Origin: Gemmatimonadota bacterium
Lineage (GTDB): Bacteria; Gemmatimonadota; Gemmatimonadetes; Palauibacterales; Palauibacteraceae
Reading direction: 5' to 3'
DNA length: 34,606 nt
Assembly (NCBI GenBank): GCA_029262175.1
Contig: JAJCZV010000045.1
Span: 1 to 34,606, forward strand
Part shown: positions 32,510 through 34,606 of the stretch, piece by piece
How positions within the stretch are numbered: position 1 is the first letter of the stretch
How the letters are laid out: every line of letters starts with the position of its first letter
Notes under the pieces: model-generated
Told to the model about the DNA's origin: nothing
What the model saw: the letters and a program-made list of their open reading frames with translations, nothing else
Databases searched by the model: none
Program-made: the position numbers and the translations under genes

Positions 32510-34435
32510 TCAGAGCAGTTGGTTCGCGACGAATGCGCTCACGTACGCCAGGGTGAGCATGTAGACGAACTGTAGGATGGGCCACTTCCAGCCTGCGGTT
32601 TCGCGTCGCATGACGGCCACCGTCGACATGCACTGGAGTGCAAACACGAAGAACACGAGCAGCGCGACGGCGCCCCCAAGGTCCAGATCGCGTTGTAGCG
32701 CCGCGCGCAGCTCCAGCGAGGTCTCGTCGGTGTTCTCGACTCCGTAGATCGTGCCCAGTGTGCCCACGATGACTTCTCGAGCCGCCAACGAAGACACGAG
32801 CCCCACGCCAATGCGCCAATCAAACCCCAACGGCTCGATCGCGGGTTCGATCACCTGACCCATGCGGCCGAGCGCGCTCTCGTCGACCGGAGGTGGCGCG
32901 CCATCCACGCGAGGAAACTGCGTCAGCACCCAGAGGACGATGGTGACCGTGAGGATGATCTTACCCGCTCTCCGGAGGAAGATCTTCGACCGATCTACGA
33001 GCCGAAGCCCGAGGGTTCGAAGGGACGGCAGGCGGTAGGGCGGGAGCTCCATTACGAATCCCGAGGGCTCGCCCTTCAAGAAGGTGCGTTTGAGCAGGAA
33101 CGCCGTTCCGACGGCCGCCACCAGCCCGAGCGCATAGAGACCGAGCATGGTCGCCGCGCGGGTCCCCATCAAAGGACCCAAGATCGGCCTTTCGGGGACG
33201 AAAGCGGCAATGAGGAGCGCGTACACCGGAAGCCGGGCCGAACACGTCATGAACGGCGCGACGAACATCGTCGCCAGACGATCCCGATCATCTTCGACCG
33301 TCCGCGCCGACAGAATGGCCGGCACGGCGCAGGCGTAGGCCGAAAGCAGCGGAAGAAAAGCCCGGCCCTGAAGTCCGACCTTGAGCATCATGCGATCCGC
33401 GATCACGGCGGCGCGAGCCATGTACCCGGAGTCTTCCAGGATCCCTAGGAAGAGAAAGAGGATCAGGATTTGGGGTAGGAAGACGAGAACAGACCCGACC
33501 CCTGACCAGACCCCATCGATCAAGAGGTTCCGGACCCAAGAGTCGGGCAACTGACTGGCCACCCACTCCCCCGACGAAGCGATCGCCCACTCGACCCCAT
33601 CCATCATCGGCGTCGCCCACGCAAAGATCGCCTGGAAGACAAGCACTGCCAGCAACAAGAAGATGCCGGGCCCCAACACCCGGTGAAGGAAAATCGAGTC
33701 CAGCCGATCGGTCAGCTGCGAGGGCCCCGCGGGCCGATAGTTGGCAGCGTCGAGCGCCGCATCGATGATGGCTCGCCGGCGGGCAAACGCGTCGATGAGT
33801 GGGAGTCCGGCTCGGGCAGCGGGTCCGCGGACCGTGCGCGGCGCAGACAGGTCGTCCCCGACTCCGGCCAGCACTCGATCCAGGAAACTGCCGACCGCGT
33901 CTAGACCCCGACCCGTGCGCGCGTCGGTGCGCGCGATCTCCACTCCAAGGCGATCGGCGAGCACCTCATCGTCGAGCCCACCCGCTCGCGACTCGAGTTC
34001 GTCCGCCATGTTGAGCAACAACAACGTCGGGATCGACAACTCGAGCACCGGCTCGACCAACATCAGTTGGGATTCCAGCCGGGTAGCGTCGACGACAAGC
34101 ACTACGGCATCCGGCGTTCGTAGCCCCTCGATCCGTCCCTCGAGCACGTCGCGCGTGATGCGCTCGTCGGCGGATCGCGCGGAGAAGCCGTTCACGCCGG
34201 GCAGGTCGACGATATCCACGCTTCGATCGTGGCCGAGACGCGCCCGTCCGATGTGCTTTTCGACGGTCACGCCAGGGTAATTCGCCACCTTCTGCCTCAA
34301 CCCGGTCATGCGATTGAAGAGCGTCGTCTTTCCGGAGTTGGGCGGACCAATGAGCGCGATGAGCGGCAGCTCGTCCTCAGGGACGAACTCTGACGGACCG
34401 TCTTGCGTTCGGGGCTTCGTGGCTAGGCCAGGCAT
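32510..34435 (-). CDS. feoB: Ferrous iron transport protein B
   Basis: A 641-residue FeoB, importing Fe2+ across the inner membrane. The N-terminal G domain has G1 GPPNSGKTT (30-38; usual FeoB reads GNPNxGKT), G2-type GVTVE (55-59), G3 DLPG (77-80) and G4 NMAD (142-145). The membrane part starts near 245 and has the two Gate segments: YACAVPAILSART near 385 and CSARLPVY near 420, with their Cys and Pro residues. The C-terminus is complete. No FeoA lies in this window. The region upstream carries two Fur-box-like palindromes, strongly suggesting repression by Fur under iron-replete conditions. The TPR lipoprotein gene lies 129 bases downstream on the same strand. Confidence 0.93.
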   Translation of the reverse strand: MPGLATKPRTQDGPSEFVPEDELPLIALIGPPNSGKTTLFNRMTGLRQKVANYPGVTVEKHIGRARLGHDRSVDIVDLPGVNGFSARSADERITRDVLEGRIEGLRTPDAVVLVVDATRLESQLMLVEPVLELSIPTLLLLNMADELESRAGGLDDEVLADRLGVEIARTDARTGRGLDAVGSFLDRVLAGVGDDLSAPRTVRGPAARAGLPLIDAFARRRAIIDAALDAANYRPAGPSQLTDRLDSIFLHRVLGPGIFLLLAVLVFQAIFAWATPMMDGVEWAIASSGEWVASQLPDSWVRNLLIDGVWSGVGSVLVFLPQILILFLFLGILEDSGYMARAAVIADRMMLKVGLQGRAFLPLLSAYACAVPAILSARTVEDDRDRLATMFVAPFMTCSARLPVYALLIAAFVPERPILGPLMGTRAATMLGLYALGLVAAVGTAFLLKRTFLKGEPSGFVMELPPYRLPSLRTLGLRLVDRSKIFLRRAGKIILTVTIVLWVLTQFPRVDGAPPPVDESALGRMGQVIEPAIEPLGFDWRIGVGLVSSLAAREVIVGTLGTIYGVENTDETSLELRAALQRDLDLGGAVALLVFFVFALQCMSTVAVMRRETAGWKWPILQFVYMLTLAYVSAFVANQLL

Positions 34436-34445
34436 GGGCGGAGCT

Positions 34446-34466
34446 TAATGATAGTGATTATCATTA
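34446..34466. promoter_or_regulatory. Fur-box-like palindrome 1 (feoB upstream)
   Basis: The core TGATAGTGATTATCA (34449-34463) differs from the canonical 7-1-7 Fur pattern (TGATAAT-x-ATTATCA) at one position, and the symmetry extends to 21 bases. It lies 10-30 bases upstream of the feoB start on the other strand, where a Fur repressor would block transcription. Confidence 0.8.
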
Positions 34467-34485
34467 GTTGAGAGTGGTTCTCAAC
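34467..34485. promoter_or_regulatory. Fur-box-like palindrome 2
   Basis: GTTGAGA (34467-34473) and TCTCAAC (34479-34485) are a perfect inverted repeat with a 5-base spacer. The 15-base core TGAGAGTGGTTCTCA (34469-34483) matches the TGAGAAT-x-ATTCTCA Fur variant with two differences. Its centre is 20 bases from that of box 1, about two helical turns, which would allow two dimers on the same face. Confidence 0.6.
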
Positions 34486-34525
34486 TAGGCCGGAGGCTAT
34501 GCTATGCTGCGTCGAGGAGCAAACC

Positions 34526-34606
34526 TTGAGCCCGAGGCCGAACCCGGAAATCAGTGGGAGCGTCGCATTGTCATGGACACCGCCGTTGGGTCAAGAAGAC
34601 GAGGTG
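34526..34606 (+). CDS. Partial gene divergent from feoB (start only)
   Basis: A frame from TTG 34526 open to the window end (27 codons), with GAGGAG (34514-34519) six bases upstream. The product begins MSPRPNPEISGSVALSW and is too short to identify. A second frame from ATG 34504 also stays open. Because it is divergent from feoB across the Fur-like boxes, an iron-related gene is plausible. Which frame is real is not settled. Confidence 0.3.
   Translation, partial: MSPRPNPEISGSVALSWTPPLGQEDEV

Noticed and set aside
1..34606. CRISPR arrays, insertion sequences, integrases or prophage genes
   Set aside because: No regularly spaced repeats, transposase-like products or terminal repeats were seen anywhere in the window.

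Overview
The window is dense, GC-rich bacterial chromosome with about 26 protein genes on both strands, many start/stop overlaps, and no rRNA, tRNA, insertion sequence, phage gene or CRISPR array that I can see. The gene mix suggests a Gemmatimonadota-like (possibly marine) bacterium or a relative from a similar aerobic heterotroph lineage. It includes a very long exported BNR/sortilin-like beta-propeller protein beside a large exported PIG-L deacetylase and a sodium:solute symporter, plus DUF1499/DUF445 proteins, a caa3-type CtaG and fatty acid/acyl-CoA enzymes. This assignment rests on gene content only and is tentative.

Layout. 116-2438 (+): a small TPR protein and a long-chain acyl-CoA ligase. 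2445-6784 (-): a compact five-gene operon transcribed as DUF1499 protein, lipoprotein, DUF445 membrane protein, SCO1 copper chaperone, CtaG. Every junction overlaps by 1-4 bases, and the last two genes point to cytochrome c oxidase assembly. 6980-12705 (+): sugar-phosphate nucleotidyltransferase, LeuA-like DRE-TIM metallolyase, a secreted protein of unknown function, NAD-type isocitrate dehydrogenase, two small membrane proteins, and a glutaryl-CoA dehydrogenase-like acyl-CoA dehydrogenase. 12950-14824 (+): PAS-GGDEF-EAL c-di-GMP enzyme. 14904-15542 (-): exported thioredoxin-like protein, divergent from the next operon.

15702-25933 (+) is a tight six-gene operon: BNR propeller, PIG-L deacetylase, SSS symporter, GH4 glycosidase, homocysteine S-methyltransferase, CPXCG protein. 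I read it as a candidate pathway for deacetylating, importing and cleaving an N-acylated sugar or glycoconjugate. This is the best candidate in the window for an undescribed system, but the substrate is not visible in the sequence.

25978-27075 (-) is a membrane-anchored sulfotransferase, divergent from 27230-30132 (+), which holds a PQQ-type sugar dehydrogenase, a two-domain VOC lipoprotein and a CPBP-family membrane protease. A 518-bp stretch without a convincing gene (30133-30650) precedes an SDR oxidoreductase (30651-31406, +). The right end (-) holds a TPR lipoprotein and FeoB. Upstream of feoB are two adjacent Fur-box-like palindromes, shared with a gene reading out of the window to the right. 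Iron control of feoB is therefore the clearest regulatory prediction here.
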